Assembly: GCF_004137085.1 (NCBI RefSeq) | Contig: NZ_QYBC01000002.1 | Span: 124,001 to 188,000 of the forward strand | Reading direction: 5' to 3' | DNA: 64,000 nucleotides | Source of the DNA: Lichenibacterium ramalinae | GTDB taxonomy: Bacteria; Pseudomonadota; Alphaproteobacteria; Rhizobiales; Beijerinckiaceae | Shown here: piece after piece, positions 47,408 through 56,778 of the stretch | How positions within the stretch are numbered: position 1 is the stretch's first letter | How the letters are laid out: every line of letters starts with the position of its first letter | Made by a program: the position numbers and the translations under genes | The notes under the pieces: generated by a model | The model's input: only the letters and a program-made list of their open reading frames with translations | What the model was told of the DNA's origin: nothing | Database searches by the model: none

Positions 47408-50400
47408 TCACGAGGAACCGAACAGGTTCAGTACCGAGCTCGCGTCCGTGGTGGTGCGCTTGGCATGGAGCGTTTCCAGCAGGGACGAGCTGGTCGTCTC
47501 GGTGCCGCTCGCCAGGAAGTCGAAGGGCGTGCTCGGCGGCGTGGCCTTCGCCTGGGCCAGGTCGTAGCGCACGGCGAAGCGCTGGACGAAGGCGTCGAGC
47601 TTCTTGGGGTCGGTCAGGTCGGTGCGCTTGATCTTGTCGCCGATCAACCGGGCCTGGGCGTCGATGTCGAGCTTGGAGAAGCCGTCGGGCAGGCCGAGCG
47701 ACGTCTTGACGACGCTCAGCAGCGACTTGTCGCCGAGGATCTGGAACATGCTGGTGATGCTCGGGGCCATGCGCTTGAAGTAGAGCGCGAGCTGCACGCC
47801 GGGATTGCTCGCCCCGGCCTCGTCCTCCATGGCCTGGGACACGTATTGGTCCGCCGACAGGATGGCGGCCTTGGCGGATTGCGCGGCCTGGGCCACGCCG
47901 CCCGACAAGGTCGCGCCGCCCGACAGGGTCGTACCGGGGGCGAAGGCGAAGCCGGCCGCGAGCTTGCGATAGGCGCCGCCGAGCTTGTTGGCGGCGCTCT
48001 TCGGATCGGCGAGGTCGCTGGACAGCACCGATCTGAGGCGGCTCGTCCAGGCCGCGTCCGACAGGCCCGCCGGCTGCGTCACGCCGTAGGCCGTGGTGGC
48101 GACCGCAACGAGGCGCGCGTCGGACAGGAAACCGTCCAGCGTGCGCACCTTGCCGATCGAGGCCTGCATGTAGCCGGCTTCGGACGTGACGATGGCGGCG
48201 GAGGCCCCCGAAGCCGTGGCGGCCTGCCGGTACAGCGCCAGCATGGTGGAGGTGCCACGCTCGGTCTGGGCGACGCGCGGGGCGGCGACCTGTCCGGAGG
48301 CGTCGAAGTTGAAGGCCGCCGCGAAGGCCGCGAGGTCCGGGCGGGCATCCCGGGTCAGGGCCGCGTCGCCCGCATAGGGTTTGGTGAAGGTGAAGGCCGC
48401 CGCGAGAGCGCGCGCGCCGTCGCCCTGCTGGCTGGCGACGCTCTTCGGGTCATGGGGATCGCTGGTGAGGATGGCCCGGATCGCGCTCGCCTTGGCGCTG
48501 TCGGGAGCCCCGTCGGCGAAGGCGATCCCGTAGGCCTTCGCCAGATACGAGACCACGTGCTTGTCGGCCACGACGTCGTCGACTGTCCAGGCCGCGCCGA
48601 TGACGGTCTGGGCGTGCTCGATCACGAGCTGTCCCTGCGCCTGGTCGCCGACGTTCGGGCCGAGCCGCTCGGCGTAGAGGTCCGCGGTGGCGCGCGCCTC
48701 CGCGTCGCCCTGCACGGCCGTCCCAGCGGCCGGCACGGGCCAGGGCTGGGCCGAGGCGGCGCCCTTGGCGTCGAAGCGGAAGGCGGAGGCCAGGCGCCGG
48801 GTCGCGAGGCCGCCGGCCACCGCCGCCCCCGCGGGATCGCCGGGGTCGCTGGTCAGAACCGCCCGGAGGCGGGCGCGCGTGTCGGCATCGGAAGCCCCGG
48901 CCGGGACGGCGATGTCGTAGGCCTTGACCAGGTAGGCGGTGAGCCGGCTGTTCCCCAACAGCGCGTCGACGCTCTTCACCCCCGGCATGGTCGCCCGGTA
49001 GTAGCTGGTCTCGGCCGCGGCGGCCTGCGGGTCGTCGGCCGTCCTCTGGCCATAAAGGTCGGTCGTCGACTCGGTCGCGGTTGCGGTCTGCGCGTAGACG
49101 GGCTTGGCGCTGGAAAAGGCCGACGCCATGGCGACGAAGGCCTGGCCGGCGACGGCGGCCGCGCCCCGGGGGTCGGTCGGGTCGCCCGTCAGGGCCGCCG
49201 TCACGGTCGCGCGCTTGACGGCGTCGTTCGCGGCTAGCGCGAAGGTCAGGCCGAAGGCCTGGGTCACGTAGGCCATGAGGCGCGGGTCGGCGGCGATCTG
49301 GTCGGGGGTACGCAGGGTGGCGACCTTGGCGGCGTAATAGGCGCTCTCGGTCGCGGCGGCGGTCTGGCTCGCCGCATCGGTGCCGGCCGCCTGGGTGTAG
49401 CGCGCGACCGTCGCCGTGGTGTCGCCCACGCCCTGCAGCAGGCTCGTGCCGAAGTTCAGGGCGGCCGCCATCTGGCGGAGCCCGCCGCCGACCTGGTCGG
49501 CGACCGAACCGGACCGCGACAGGTCGCTGGTCAGCACGGAGCGCAGCAGGTCGGCGGTCTGCGCGGCCGTGACGCCCTTGGACGTGGTCTTGGGGCTATT
49601 CGCCGCCACATAGGCCAGCACGGCCTTGCTGCTCTGCCCGACGTCGAAAGCCTGGGACGCGTAGGCGACGAGCCGGCTGTCGCTGAGGAAGTCGTCGACC
49701 GAGCGGACGCCCGGCATGGTGGCTTCGTAATAGGCCGTCTCGACCCCGGCGGCGGCCTGGGCGGTGGCGTCCTGCCCCACGCTCGCCGTGTACAACGCCG
49801 CCGTCGACGCGATCGAGGCGAACGACTGCACGGCGTTCGAGAGCGGGGCGCCCTGGTCCGCCACGCCGGTGGCGCTGAAGCGGTCGCTTTCCAGCAGCTT
49901 CGTCACGCTGGCGAGCGGCGTCGCCGCGGGATCGAGCCCGTAGGCCTGGAGCGCGACGCGGTAGAGGCGCGGGTCGGCGGCGAGGTCGTTGATCGAATGG
50001 ACGTTGCCGATATGGGCCTGATAGTAGCCGATGTCGGCCTGCTGCGTTCCGCCCACCAGGGTGCGGCTGGAATAAAGGCCCAGCGTCTCGTCCTCCTGGG
50101 CGGCGCCCTGGGCCACGGCCGTGGTGGGCACCTTGCCCGAGCTGGAAAAGCTGAACTCCGCCGCCAGCGCCCGGTAGCGCGAGTCGTTCAACGTGTTGAC
50201 GAAGCTCCTCGCCTGGGTGGGGTCGCTCGTCAGCACCTTGCGGATGAAACCCCGGTTCGGGATGGCGTCCTCGAGGCCGTGGCTCTTCAGGGCGTAGCTG
50301 TAGAGCCTCGGATTGTTCAGCAGGTCGTCGACGCTCTTCACCTTGCCGATATTGGCGCGGTAATAGGCCGTGTCGCGCGCCACCGGCGCCTCGGCGCCCA

Positions 50401-50464
50401 CGCGCTTCGCGGCGGCGGCCGGGTTCCGGGCATAGAACTGGTAGCCCGCAAAGGTCGACAGCAT
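47408..50464 (-). CDS. Large DUF1217 repeat protein (flagellum-associated family)
   Basis: A 1018-residue protein made of about eight copies of a DUF1217-like unit of 90-135 residues. The unit core is roughly YYxAxxGxVxSVDDLLxDxRL, then xxYxxxAYGL, then LxSDxxDPxSxA, seen for example as YYRANIGKVKSVDDLLNNPRL, YYEATMPGVRSVDDFLSDSRL and YMQASIGKVRTLDGFLSDARL. DUF1217 proteins occur near flagellar genes in Rhizobiales, usually as one or two units; their role is undefined. There is no signal peptide. The ATG at 50464 (MLSTFAGYQFYARNP) is typical of the family. No flagellar gene is in the window. The 277-bp gap upstream, toward hemF, holds nothing recognised. Confidence 0.82.
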   Translation of the reverse strand: MLSTFAGYQFYARNPAAAAKRVGAEAPVARDTAYYRANIGKVKSVDDLLNNPRLYSYALKSHGLEDAIPNRGFIRKVLTSDPTQARSFVNTLNDSRYRALAAEFSFSSSGKVPTTAVAQGAAQEDETLGLYSSRTLVGGTQQADIGYYQAHIGNVHSINDLAADPRLYRVALQAYGLDPAATPLASVTKLLESDRFSATGVADQGAPLSNAVQSFASIASTAALYTASVGQDATAQAAAGVETAYYEATMPGVRSVDDFLSDSRLVAYASQAFDVGQSSKAVLAYVAANSPKTTSKGVTAAQTADLLRSVLTSDLSRSGSVADQVGGGLRQMAAALNFGTSLLQGVGDTTATVARYTQAAGTDAASQTAAATESAYYAAKVATLRTPDQIAADPRLMAYVTQAFGLTFALAANDAVKRATVTAALTGDPTDPRGAAAVAGQAFVAMASAFSSAKPVYAQTATATESTTDLYGQRTADDPQAAAAETSYYRATMPGVKSVDALLGNSRLTAYLVKAYDIAVPAGASDADTRARLRAVLTSDPGDPAGAAVAGGLATRRLASAFRFDAKGAASAQPWPVPAAGTAVQGDAEARATADLYAERLGPNVGDQAQGQLVIEHAQTVIGAAWTVDDVVADKHVVSYLAKAYGIAFADGAPDSAKASAIRAILTSDPHDPKSVASQQGDGARALAAAFTFTKPYAGDAALTRDARPDLAAFAAAFNFDASGQVAAPRVAQTERGTSTMLALYRQAATASGASAAIVTSEAGYMQASIGKVRTLDGFLSDARLVAVATTAYGVTQPAGLSDAAWTSRLRSVLSSDLADPKSAANKLGGAYRKLAAGFAFAPGTTLSGGATLSGGVAQAAQSAKAAILSADQYVSQAMEDEAGASNPGVQLALYFKRMAPSITSMFQILGDKSLLSVVKTSLGLPDGFSKLDIDAQARLIGDKIKRTDLTDPKKLDAFVQRFAVRYDLAQAKATPPSTPFDFLASGTETTSSSLLETLHAKRTTTDASSVLNLFGSS

Positions 50465-50741
50465 CGGAGCGTCCCCGCCTCGTGTTCCGGTGCGATGGCG
50501 GACGGCGGCCGGCACGGGGCCGGCACGGTGTCCGAAACGCGAAGCATGCACGGGCCTCGCGGCACTATAGGGGCGGTCGAGGCTTGCGCGTGGCTTGAGG
50601 ACCTTTGTCGAGGGTGTCGTCGGGACAACACAGGAGAGTCCGGCGGCGATGCTTTATCGTGTGAATATTTCCCACGGCAGGCAGGACGGACGCGGCCCCG
50701 CGCGCCCGGCTATCGCGGGACTGCGATGGCGGTCGGACGCT

Positions 50742-51647
50742 TCAGGGCCAGATCACGGCCGGCGGCAGCGACGACAGGATGGAATCGACGTTGCCGCCGG
50801 TCTTGAGGCCGAAGAGCGTGCCGCGATCGTAGAGCAGGTTGAACTCCACGTAGCGACCGCGGCGCACCAGCTGCTCGCGCCGTTCGGTCGCGCCGTAGGC
50901 GGCGTCGAAGTTGCGGCGCACGATCTCGGGATAGACCGCCAGGAAGGCTTCGCCCACCGCGCGGGTGAAGGCGAAGCAGGCGTCCCACGGGGTGCCGAGG
51001 TCGTCGAAGAAGATGCCGCCGATGCCGCGGGGCTCGTCGCGATGCTTGAGGTGGAAGTAGGTGTCGCACCAGTCCTTGAAGCGGCCGTAGGGCGCCACGG
51101 CCGCATGCGCGTCGCAGGCCGCCTGCAGGGCCGCGTGGAAGGCCCGGCTGTCGGGGTCCTCCTGCGTGCGGCGCCGGTCGAGCACGGGCGTCAGGTCCGC
51201 CCCGCCGCCGAACCAGGCCTTGCTGGTGACGACGAAGCGCGTGTTCATGTGGACGGCGGGGACGTGGGGATTCCACGGGTGGGCGATGAGCGAGACGCCC
51301 GAGGCCCAGAAGCGCGGGTCCTCGGCGGCACCCGGCATCTGCTTGGCGAATTCGGGTGCGAAGGTGCCGTGCACCGTCGAGGCGTGGATGCCGGCCTTCT
51401 CGAAGACGCGGCCGTGCAGCATCGCCATGGTGCCGCCGCCGCCCGCCGCGCCCGAATGGTCGGTGCGCCGCCACGGCTTGCGCCCGAAGAGGCCGGGCGC
51501 GGCCGGGGCTTCCGGTGAACCGGCGGGACCCTCCGCCTCCAAGGCCTCGAAGGCGGCGGTCAATCGCCCCTGCAGGCCCTCGAACCAGGCCCGCGCCTGA
51601 GCTTTGCGGGTTTCGAGGTCCTGGTCCGTCGTCTTCACCGCGTCCAT
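50742..51647 (-). CDS. hemF: Oxygen-dependent coproporphyrinogen-III oxidase
   Basis: A 301-residue cytoplasmic enzyme converting coproporphyrinogen III to protoporphyrinogen IX with oxygen. Family segments are [67 protein letters not shown] and [20 protein letters not shown]. The conserved His and Asp residues in these blocks are present and length is normal. The start [22 protein letters not shown] fits. It is transcribed alone, divergent from the flavoprotein gene. hemA lies elsewhere in the window near the right edge. Confidence 0.96.
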   Translation of the reverse strand: MDAVKTTDQDLETRKAQARAWFEGLQGRLTAAFEALEAEGPAGSPEAPAAPGLFGRKPWRRTDHSGAAGGGGTMAMLHGRVFEKAGIHASTVHGTFAPEFAKQMPGAAEDPRFWASGVSLIAHPWNPHVPAVHMNTRFVVTSKAWFGGGADLTPVLDRRRTQEDPDSRAFHAALQAACDAHAAVAPYGRFKDWCDTYFHLKHRDEPRGIGGIFFDDLGTPWDACFAFTRAVGEAFLAVYPEIVRRNFDAAYGATERREQLVRRGRYVEFNLLYDRGTLFGLKTGGNVDSILSSLPPAVIWP

Positions 51648-51697
51648 CTCCGCTCCCCTCGACCGGTCTCGCCACGCCCGTCAATGCCGCGCCCAAG

Positions 51698-51750
51698 CCG
51701 CGCCGCGCAAGAACAGTCCGCGCCGCGCAAGGAAAGTCCGCGCCGCGCGA
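51698..51750. repeat. 20-bp tandem repeat, about 2.7 copies
   Basis: CCGCGCCGCGCAAGAACAGT, with small changes in the second unit (AAGGAAAGT), repeats at 51698, 51718 and partly 51738 in the gap between hemF and the flavoprotein gene. It lies in the presumed control region of both divergent genes. No known site matches the unit. Confidence 0.6.
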
Positions 51751-51847
51751 CGGGGTCGCGGCCCGGCACGGGACCGGCGGGGGGCTTGCGCCGGCGCCGC
51801 CGAACCCCCATCCCGTGGCGGTCCCCGTCGAAAGGCCAGCCGTCACC

Positions 51848-53083
51848 GTGTCCGCAGAACAGTCCCGCGTCGCCGTCATCGGCGCCGGTCCCTCGGGCCT
51901 CATGGCCGCCGAAGTCCTGGCGCGCGGGGGCGCCCGCGTCACCGTCTTCGACCGCATGCCGACCGCCGGGCGCAAGTTCCTGATGGCGGGGCGCGGCGGG
52001 CTGAACCTGACGCACAGCGAGGAGTCGGCGCGGTTCCTGCCCCGCTACGGCGCGGCCGAGGACGTCCTCGCCCCCGCCATCGCGGGGTTCGACCCCGACG
52101 CCCTGCGCCGCTGGTGCCGGGCGCTCGGCGAGGACACGGTGGTGGGCACCAGCGGGCGGGTGTTTCCGGCCAGCTTCAAGGCGTCGCCGCTGCTGCGCGC
52201 CTGGCTGCGGCGTCTCGACGGCCAAGGCGTCGCCTTCCGCCCCCGCCACCGCTGGACGGGCTGGGACCCGGACGGCACCCTGCGCTTCGAGACGCCCGAG
52301 GGGCCGGCGAGCGTCGCCGTTGACGCGACCGTGCTGGCGCTCGGCGGCGCGTCCTGGCCGCAACTCGGCTCGGACGGGCGATGGACCGGCCTGCTCGAGG
52401 CCGAGGGCGTCTGGGTGGCGCCGCTCCAGCCCTCCAACTGCGGCTTCGCGGTCGCCTGGTCGCCGGTCTTCCGCGACAGGTTCGAGGGCGCGCCGCTGAA
52501 GGGGATCGCGCTGTCGTTCCGGGACCACGCGTCACGCGGCGAGGTGACGGTGACGCGGGCGGGCCTCGAAGGCGGCGGCATCTACGCGCTGTCGGGTCCG
52601 CTGCGGGACGCCATCGCGGCGGAGGGGGCGGCGGTGCTGTCGATCGACCTGCGCCCCGACCTGTCGCCGGCGGCGATGGCGGACCGGCTCGCGGTGGCGC
52701 GGGCCGGCAAGGCCTCGGTCTCGACCGCGCTGCGCAAGGCCCTGAAGCTCCCGCCGGTCGCCATCGGCCTGCTGCAGGAGGTGGCCCATGCCGAAGGCAT
52801 GCCGCTCGGCGCGCGGGACGCCCAGGCGCTGGCAGCCCTCGTCGGCGCCGTCCCGGTGCGACTCGACGCGCCCCGGCCCATCGCCGGCGCCATCTCGACG
52901 GCCGGCGGCATCACGGCCGGGGAACTCGACGAGAACCACATGCTGCGGCGGCGGCCCGGCACGTTCGCGGCGGGCGAGATGCTCGACTGGGAGGCCCCGA
53001 CCGGGGGCTACCTGCTCCAGGCCTGTTTCGCCACCGGCGCGGCGGCGGGCGCCGGCACGCTGGCCTGGCTGGCGGCGCGCTGA
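51848..53083 (+). CDS. FAD-dependent oxidoreductase, PP_4765/BaiN-like flavoprotein
   Basis: A 411-residue flavoprotein of the HI0933 group, close to the PP_4765 subfamily. The FAD-binding GAGPSGLMAAEVLARGG, the family hallmark GRKFLMAGRGGLNLTHSE, ALGGASWPQLGSDG and the C-terminal STAGGI...GTFAAGEMLDWEAPTGGYLLQACFATG block are all clear. Relatives reduce unsaturated or steroid-like substrates, or have unknown roles; none can be assigned here. The likely start is GTG 51848, just before SAEQSRVAVIG, with AAAGG about 12 bases upstream; a GTG at 51815 is possible. The long upstream frame is an artefact of GC content. Confidence 0.88.
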   Translation: MSAEQSRVAVIGAGPSGLMAAEVLARGGARVTVFDRMPTAGRKFLMAGRGGLNLTHSEESARFLPRYGAAEDVLAPAIAGFDPDALRRWCRALGEDTVVGTSGRVFPASFKASPLLRAWLRRLDGQGVAFRPRHRWTGWDPDGTLRFETPEGPASVAVDATVLALGGASWPQLGSDGRWTGLLEAEGVWVAPLQPSNCGFAVAWSPVFRDRFEGAPLKGIALSFRDHASRGEVTVTRAGLEGGGIYALSGPLRDAIAAEGAAVLSIDLRPDLSPAAMADRLAVARAGKASVSTALRKALKLPPVAIGLLQEVAHAEGMPLGARDAQALAALVGAVPVRLDAPRPIAGAISTAGGITAGELDENHMLRRRPGTFAAGEMLDWEAPTGGYLLQACFATGAAAGAGTLAWLAAR

Positions 53084-53104
53084 CCGGCGCCCGTCCTGCC
53101 CGCG

Positions 53105-53152
53105 CCCGGCGCCGTGACGGTGTTGCGCCGGGGGGAGCCCGATCGGGCCCCC
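53105..53152. terminator. Double hairpin between convergent flavoprotein and cytochrome c1 genes
   Basis: CCCGGCGC (53105-53112) pairs with GCGCCGGG (53125-53132). A second dyad centred on GCCCGATCGGGC (53137-53148) extends into GGGG/CCCC flanks. Both lie in the 79-bp gap between two convergent stops and probably terminate both transcripts. Confidence 0.5.
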
Positions 53153-53162
53153 GCCCGCCGGG

Positions 53163-54101
53163 TCAGACCCGGGGCTTCGGCTCCATCGTCGGCATGGCGC
53201 CGGCGCCGGCCGTGCCGCTGGCATCCTTCACGCCGGCCCAGATCCGCCGCTTGATGAGGAACAGCAGCGCCGAGAAGATGGCGAGGAAGATCACGGCCTT
53301 GAAGCCCGTCTGCTTGCGCTGGTCGAGCTTGGGTTCGGCCATCCACTGCAGGTAGGCGGCCACGTCCTTGGAATATTGCCCCACCGTCTTGGGCGAGCCG
53401 TCGCCGTAGTCCACGAGCCCGTCGCTGAGCGGCGGCGGCATGGAGATGGCGTGGCCCGGGAAGTAGGTGTTGTAATACTTGCCGTCCGGCACCTTCACGC
53501 CGGCCGGCGGCGGGTCCTTGTAGCCGTTGAGCAGGGCATGGATGTAGTCCGGCCCCTCGTTCTGGTACTGGCTGAAGGGTTCGAGCAGGAACCAGAGGCC
53601 GCCGCGCTCGTAGGAGCGGGCCTTGGCGAGGGTCGACATGTCCGGCGGCAGGGCGCCGCCATTGGCGGCCCGCGCCGCCTGCTCGTTGGCGAAGGGCGAA
53701 GGGAAGGGGTCGGACGGGCGGCCGGGCCGATCGTACATGTTGCCCGAATCGTCCGGCCCGTCCTGCACCTTGAAGGTCGCCGCCAGGGCCTTGACCTGGC
53801 TGTCGGAGAATTCCGGGCCGCCCGGCTCGGCGAGGTTGCGGAACGACATGAACTTGGCCGAGTGGCAGTTCGAGCAGACCTGCCGATAGACCTGGTAGCC
53901 GCGCTGCAACTGCGCCGTGTCGTAGACGCCGAACGGGCCCGAGAAGGCCCAGCTTTCCATGGGCGGCAGCGGCGTTTCGGCGGCGGCCGGTTCGGCCGCA
54001 TCCTGGGCGGAGGCGGGGCCGCCGGCGGCGAGGGCCAGGGGCAGCGCGGCGGCGAGGGCCAGGGCGGCCCGCCGGGCGAAGGAGGAGACGCGTGTCGTCA
54101 T
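53163..54101 (-). CDS. petC: Cytochrome c1 of the bc1 complex
   Basis: A 312-residue membrane-anchored c-type cytochrome. The signal peptide (residues 1-33, cleavage near ASAQ) precedes the heme motif VCSNCHSAKFMSFRNLAEPGG; the axial Met lies in the ISMPPPLSDGLVDY region. One C-terminal membrane anchor is formed by AVIFLAIFSALLFLIKRR. It passes electrons from the Rieske protein to soluble or membrane cytochrome c. The ATG at 54101 gives the normal signal peptide. It lies 29 bases after the cytochrome b gene and is the last gene of the three-gene operon. Confidence 0.95.
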   Translation of the reverse strand: MTTRVSSFARRAALALAAALPLALAAGGPASAQDAAEPAAAETPLPPMESWAFSGPFGVYDTAQLQRGYQVYRQVCSNCHSAKFMSFRNLAEPGGPEFSDSQVKALAATFKVQDGPDDSGNMYDRPGRPSDPFPSPFANEQAARAANGGALPPDMSTLAKARSYERGGLWFLLEPFSQYQNEGPDYIHALLNGYKDPPPAGVKVPDGKYYNTYFPGHAISMPPPLSDGLVDYGDGSPKTVGQYSKDVAAYLQWMAEPKLDQRKQTGFKAVIFLAIFSALLFLIKRRIWAGVKDASGTAGAGAMPTMEPKPRV

Positions 54102-54130
54102 GATGCGGGATCCGAGAACGTCGCCAGGGG

Positions 54131-55417
54131 TCAGCCGTCGACCGACGGCGAGGCCGCGGTGCGGGCCGCCGCGAAGGCGCCCGACCCGCCCACCGCACGC
54201 GGTCCCAGCACGGCCTCGGTGATGGAGGCCGGCAATTGCCGCGGCGTCTCGAAGAACCCCAGCGCCGGCGTGATGATCAGCAGATGGATGAAGTACCAGG
54301 CCGTGAGGATCTCGGAGGCCGGGATGAACAGGCCGATCGGTTCCTGCGAGCCCACGTAGCCGAGGCAGATCACGTCGGCGAAGAAGATGAACAGGAATAC
54401 CCGGTAGACGGGGCGGAAGTTCGACGAGCGGATGCGCGACGTGTCGAGCCACGGCATGAAGGCCAGCAGCAGGATCGAGCCGAACAGCGCGCAGACGCCG
54501 CCGAGCTTGGAGGGAACCGCCCGCAGCATGGCGTAATAGGGCAGGAAGTACCATTCCGGCACGATATGGGCCGGCGTCACCAGCGGATTGGCCTCGATGT
54601 AGTTGTCGGAATGGCCGAGGTAGTTGGGGATGAAGAACACGAAATAGGCGAAGAAGACCATGAAGCACGACAGCGCCAGCCCATCCTTCACGGTGAAGTA
54701 GGGGTGGAAGGGCAGCGTGTCCTTCTTGGACTTGACCTCGACGCCGACGGGATTGTTGGACCCCGGCACGTGCAGCGCCCAGATATGCAGGCCCACGACG
54801 CCGGCGATCATGAACGGCATGAGGTAGTGCAGCGAGAAGAAGCGGTTCAGCGTGGCATTGCCGACCGAATAGCCGCCCCAGAGCCAGATGGTGATGGAAT
54901 CGCCCACCACCGGGATGGCCGAGAACAGCGAGGTGATGACCTTGGCACCCCAGAAGCTCATCTGCCCCCAGGGCAGCACGTAGCCCATGAAGGCGGTCGC
55001 CATCATCAGCAGGAAGATGATGAGGCCGAGGATCCACAGCACCTCGCGCGGCGCCTTGTAGGACCCGTAGTACATGCCGCGGGCGATGTGGATGTACACG
55101 GCGATGAAGAACATCGAGGCGCCGTTGGCGTGGATGTAGCGCAGCATCCAGCCGTAGTTCACGTCGCGCATGATGTGCTCGACGGAGGCGAAGGCGAGCG
55201 TCGCTTCGGGCGTGTAATGCATGGCCAGCACGACGCCGGTCACGATCTGGCACACCAGCATGAAGGCCAGGATGCCGCCGAAGGTCCAGAAGTAGTTCAG
55301 GTTCCTCGGGTTCGGGAAGACCACGAAGGAGGAATGCACCAGCCCCACGATGGGCAGCCGGCTTTCGAACCAGCGCAGCACCGGGTTCTTGGGGACGTAG
55401 GTCGAGGCTCCACTCAT
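54131..55417 (-). CDS. petB: Cytochrome b of the bc1 complex
   Basis: A 428-residue integral membrane protein with eight expected helices and two b hemes. The heme-ligand His pairs are in [31 protein letters not shown] and [24 protein letters not shown]. The quinol-oxidation site has [13 protein letters not shown] and the PEWYF motif ([15 protein letters not shown]). Length is typical for alphaproteobacteria. The ATG at 55417 gives [17 protein letters not shown]. It stands between the Rieske and cytochrome c1 genes, with a 49-bp gap upstream. Confidence 0.97.
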   Translation of the reverse strand: MSGASTYVPKNPVLRWFESRLPIVGLVHSSFVVFPNPRNLNYFWTFGGILAFMLVCQIVTGVVLAMHYTPEATLAFASVEHIMRDVNYGWMLRYIHANGASMFFIAVYIHIARGMYYGSYKAPREVLWILGLIIFLLMMATAFMGYVLPWGQMSFWGAKVITSLFSAIPVVGDSITIWLWGGYSVGNATLNRFFSLHYLMPFMIAGVVGLHIWALHVPGSNNPVGVEVKSKKDTLPFHPYFTVKDGLALSCFMVFFAYFVFFIPNYLGHSDNYIEANPLVTPAHIVPEWYFLPYYAMLRAVPSKLGGVCALFGSILLLAFMPWLDTSRIRSSNFRPVYRVFLFIFFADVICLGYVGSQEPIGLFIPASEILTAWYFIHLLIITPALGFFETPRQLPASITEAVLGPRAVGGSGAFAAARTAASPSVDG

Positions 55418-55466
55418 GGCGTTTCGCTCTCTTGGCGCGGTCTGCTGGTCGTCGGGACGGCCGGGG

Positions 55467-56006
55467 TCAGCCGATCTTCACTTTGGTGTCGGTCAGGAAG
55501 CTGTAGGTCGGCACCGCGAGGTTGAGCGGCGCGGGACCGGACCGGATGCGGCCCGAAACGTCGTAGACGGACCCGTGACACGGGCAGCGCCAGCCGTCGT
55601 AGGGGCCATCGTGGCCGAGCGGCACGCAGCCGAGGTGGGTGCAGATGCCGATGACGACGAGCCATTCGGGCTTCTGCACGCGCTGGGCGTCGGTCTGCGG
55701 GTCCTTGAGGTCGGCGAGGGGGGTGTCCTCCGCCTCCTTGATCTCCTTGGGCGTCCGGTGACGCACGAAGACCGGGTTGCCGCGCCACTTCACCGTGACG
55801 ATCTGGCCGACCTCGATCTTGGAGATGTCGATCTCGGTGGAGGACAGCGCCAGCGTCGAGGCGTCGGGGCTCATCTGGGAGAGCAGCGGCCAGGCGACGG
55901 TGCCGATCCCGACAGCGCCGACCGCGCCCGTCGCGATGAAGAGCATGTCCCGCCGGGTCACCCCGCCCGCAGGATCCTGGCCGTGGTTCGCTGTTGCGGT
56001 CGACAA
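55467..56006 (-). CDS. petA: Rieske iron-sulfur protein of the bc1 complex
   Basis: A 179-residue protein with an uncleaved twin-arginine anchor ([19 protein letters not shown]) and the 2Fe-2S ligands in [10 protein letters not shown] and CPCHGSVYD. It takes electrons from ubiquinol and gives them to cytochrome c1. It is the first gene of the Rieske-b-c1 operon. The 280-bp region upstream, shared with divergent trmL, must hold the operon promoter; an AATAAT box on the minus strand near 56065 is a weak candidate. Confidence 0.96.
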   Translation of the reverse strand: MSTATANHGQDPAGGVTRRDMLFIATGAVGAVGIGTVAWPLLSQMSPDASTLALSSTEIDISKIEVGQIVTVKWRGNPVFVRHRTPKEIKEAEDTPLADLKDPQTDAQRVQKPEWLVVIGICTHLGCVPLGHDGPYDGWRCPCHGSVYDVSGRIRSGPAPLNLAVPTYSFLTDTKVKIG

Positions 56007-56286
56007 CGCGTCACTCCCGATTTCGTCGTTGGCCCGTGGGACGGGACCCCGGCCCCGGGCATTATTGCGGCTCGATCGAATCGTTCCGGCTCGAGGACGG
56101 GTAGAACCGCCCCGGAGGTGTCACAATGCGACCCAACGCCACCGACGGTTCGCGTCCCCCGCCCCCGTCGCCGGTACGGCGCGGAGGCTTCGGCACGGGC
56201 CGTCGATCGTCGATCTGTCGCACCCTTGCCGGGCATTGTCCAGCCTGCGCTAGGGCCGCTCCGAGCCTTCGCGGCGGGACCATGGC

Positions 56287-56775
56287 GTGAGTGCGCCTCG
56301 ACTGAGGCTGGCGCTGTTCCAGCCCGACATCCCCCAGAACGCCGGCACCATGCTGCGCAGCTGCGCCTGCCTGGGCGTCGCGGCCGAACTCGTCGAGCCC
56401 GCGGGTTTCCCGAGCTCGGACCGGCATTTCCGCCGCGCCGGCCTCGACTACCTCGACGCGCTGGTGCTGCGCCGGCACGCCTCCTTCGCGGCCTTCGAGG
56501 CCTGGCGGGCCGGGGAAGCGCCGCGCCCGCGGCTCGTGCTGCTGACGACCGGGGCCGAGCTGGACTACCGGGACTTCGCCTTCCGGGCCGGCGACGTGCT
56601 GATGGTGGGGCGCGAGTCCGCCGGGGCGCCGCCCGAGGTCCACGCCGCGGCCGACGCGCGCGTGACGGTGCCGATGGCGGCCGGCTTCCGCTCGCTCAAC
56701 GTCGCGGTCGCGGCCGCCATGGTGCTGGGGGAGGCGCTGCGCCAGCTGCGCCCGGCGGGGACGCCGCGCCCGTGA
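56287..56775 (+). CDS. trmL: tRNA (cytidine(34)-2'-O)-methyltransferase TrmL
   Basis: A 162-residue SPOUT methyltransferase that methylates the wobble base of leucine tRNAs. The knotted-fold motifs are ALFQPDIPQNAGTMLRSCACLG near the N-terminus, DVLMVGRESAGAPPEVH and VTVPMAAGFRSLNVAVAAAMVL at the C-terminus. The start is GTG 56287; an ATG five bases earlier is out of frame and stops at once. It converges with ychF across only three bases, so the two transcripts must overlap. Confidence 0.94.
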   Translation: MSAPRLRLALFQPDIPQNAGTMLRSCACLGVAAELVEPAGFPSSDRHFRRAGLDYLDALVLRRHASFAAFEAWRAGEAPRPRLVLLTTGAELDYRDFAFRAGDVLMVGRESAGAPPEVHAAADARVTVPMAAGFRSLNVAVAAAMVLGEALRQLRPAGTPRP

Positions 56776-56778
56776 TCG

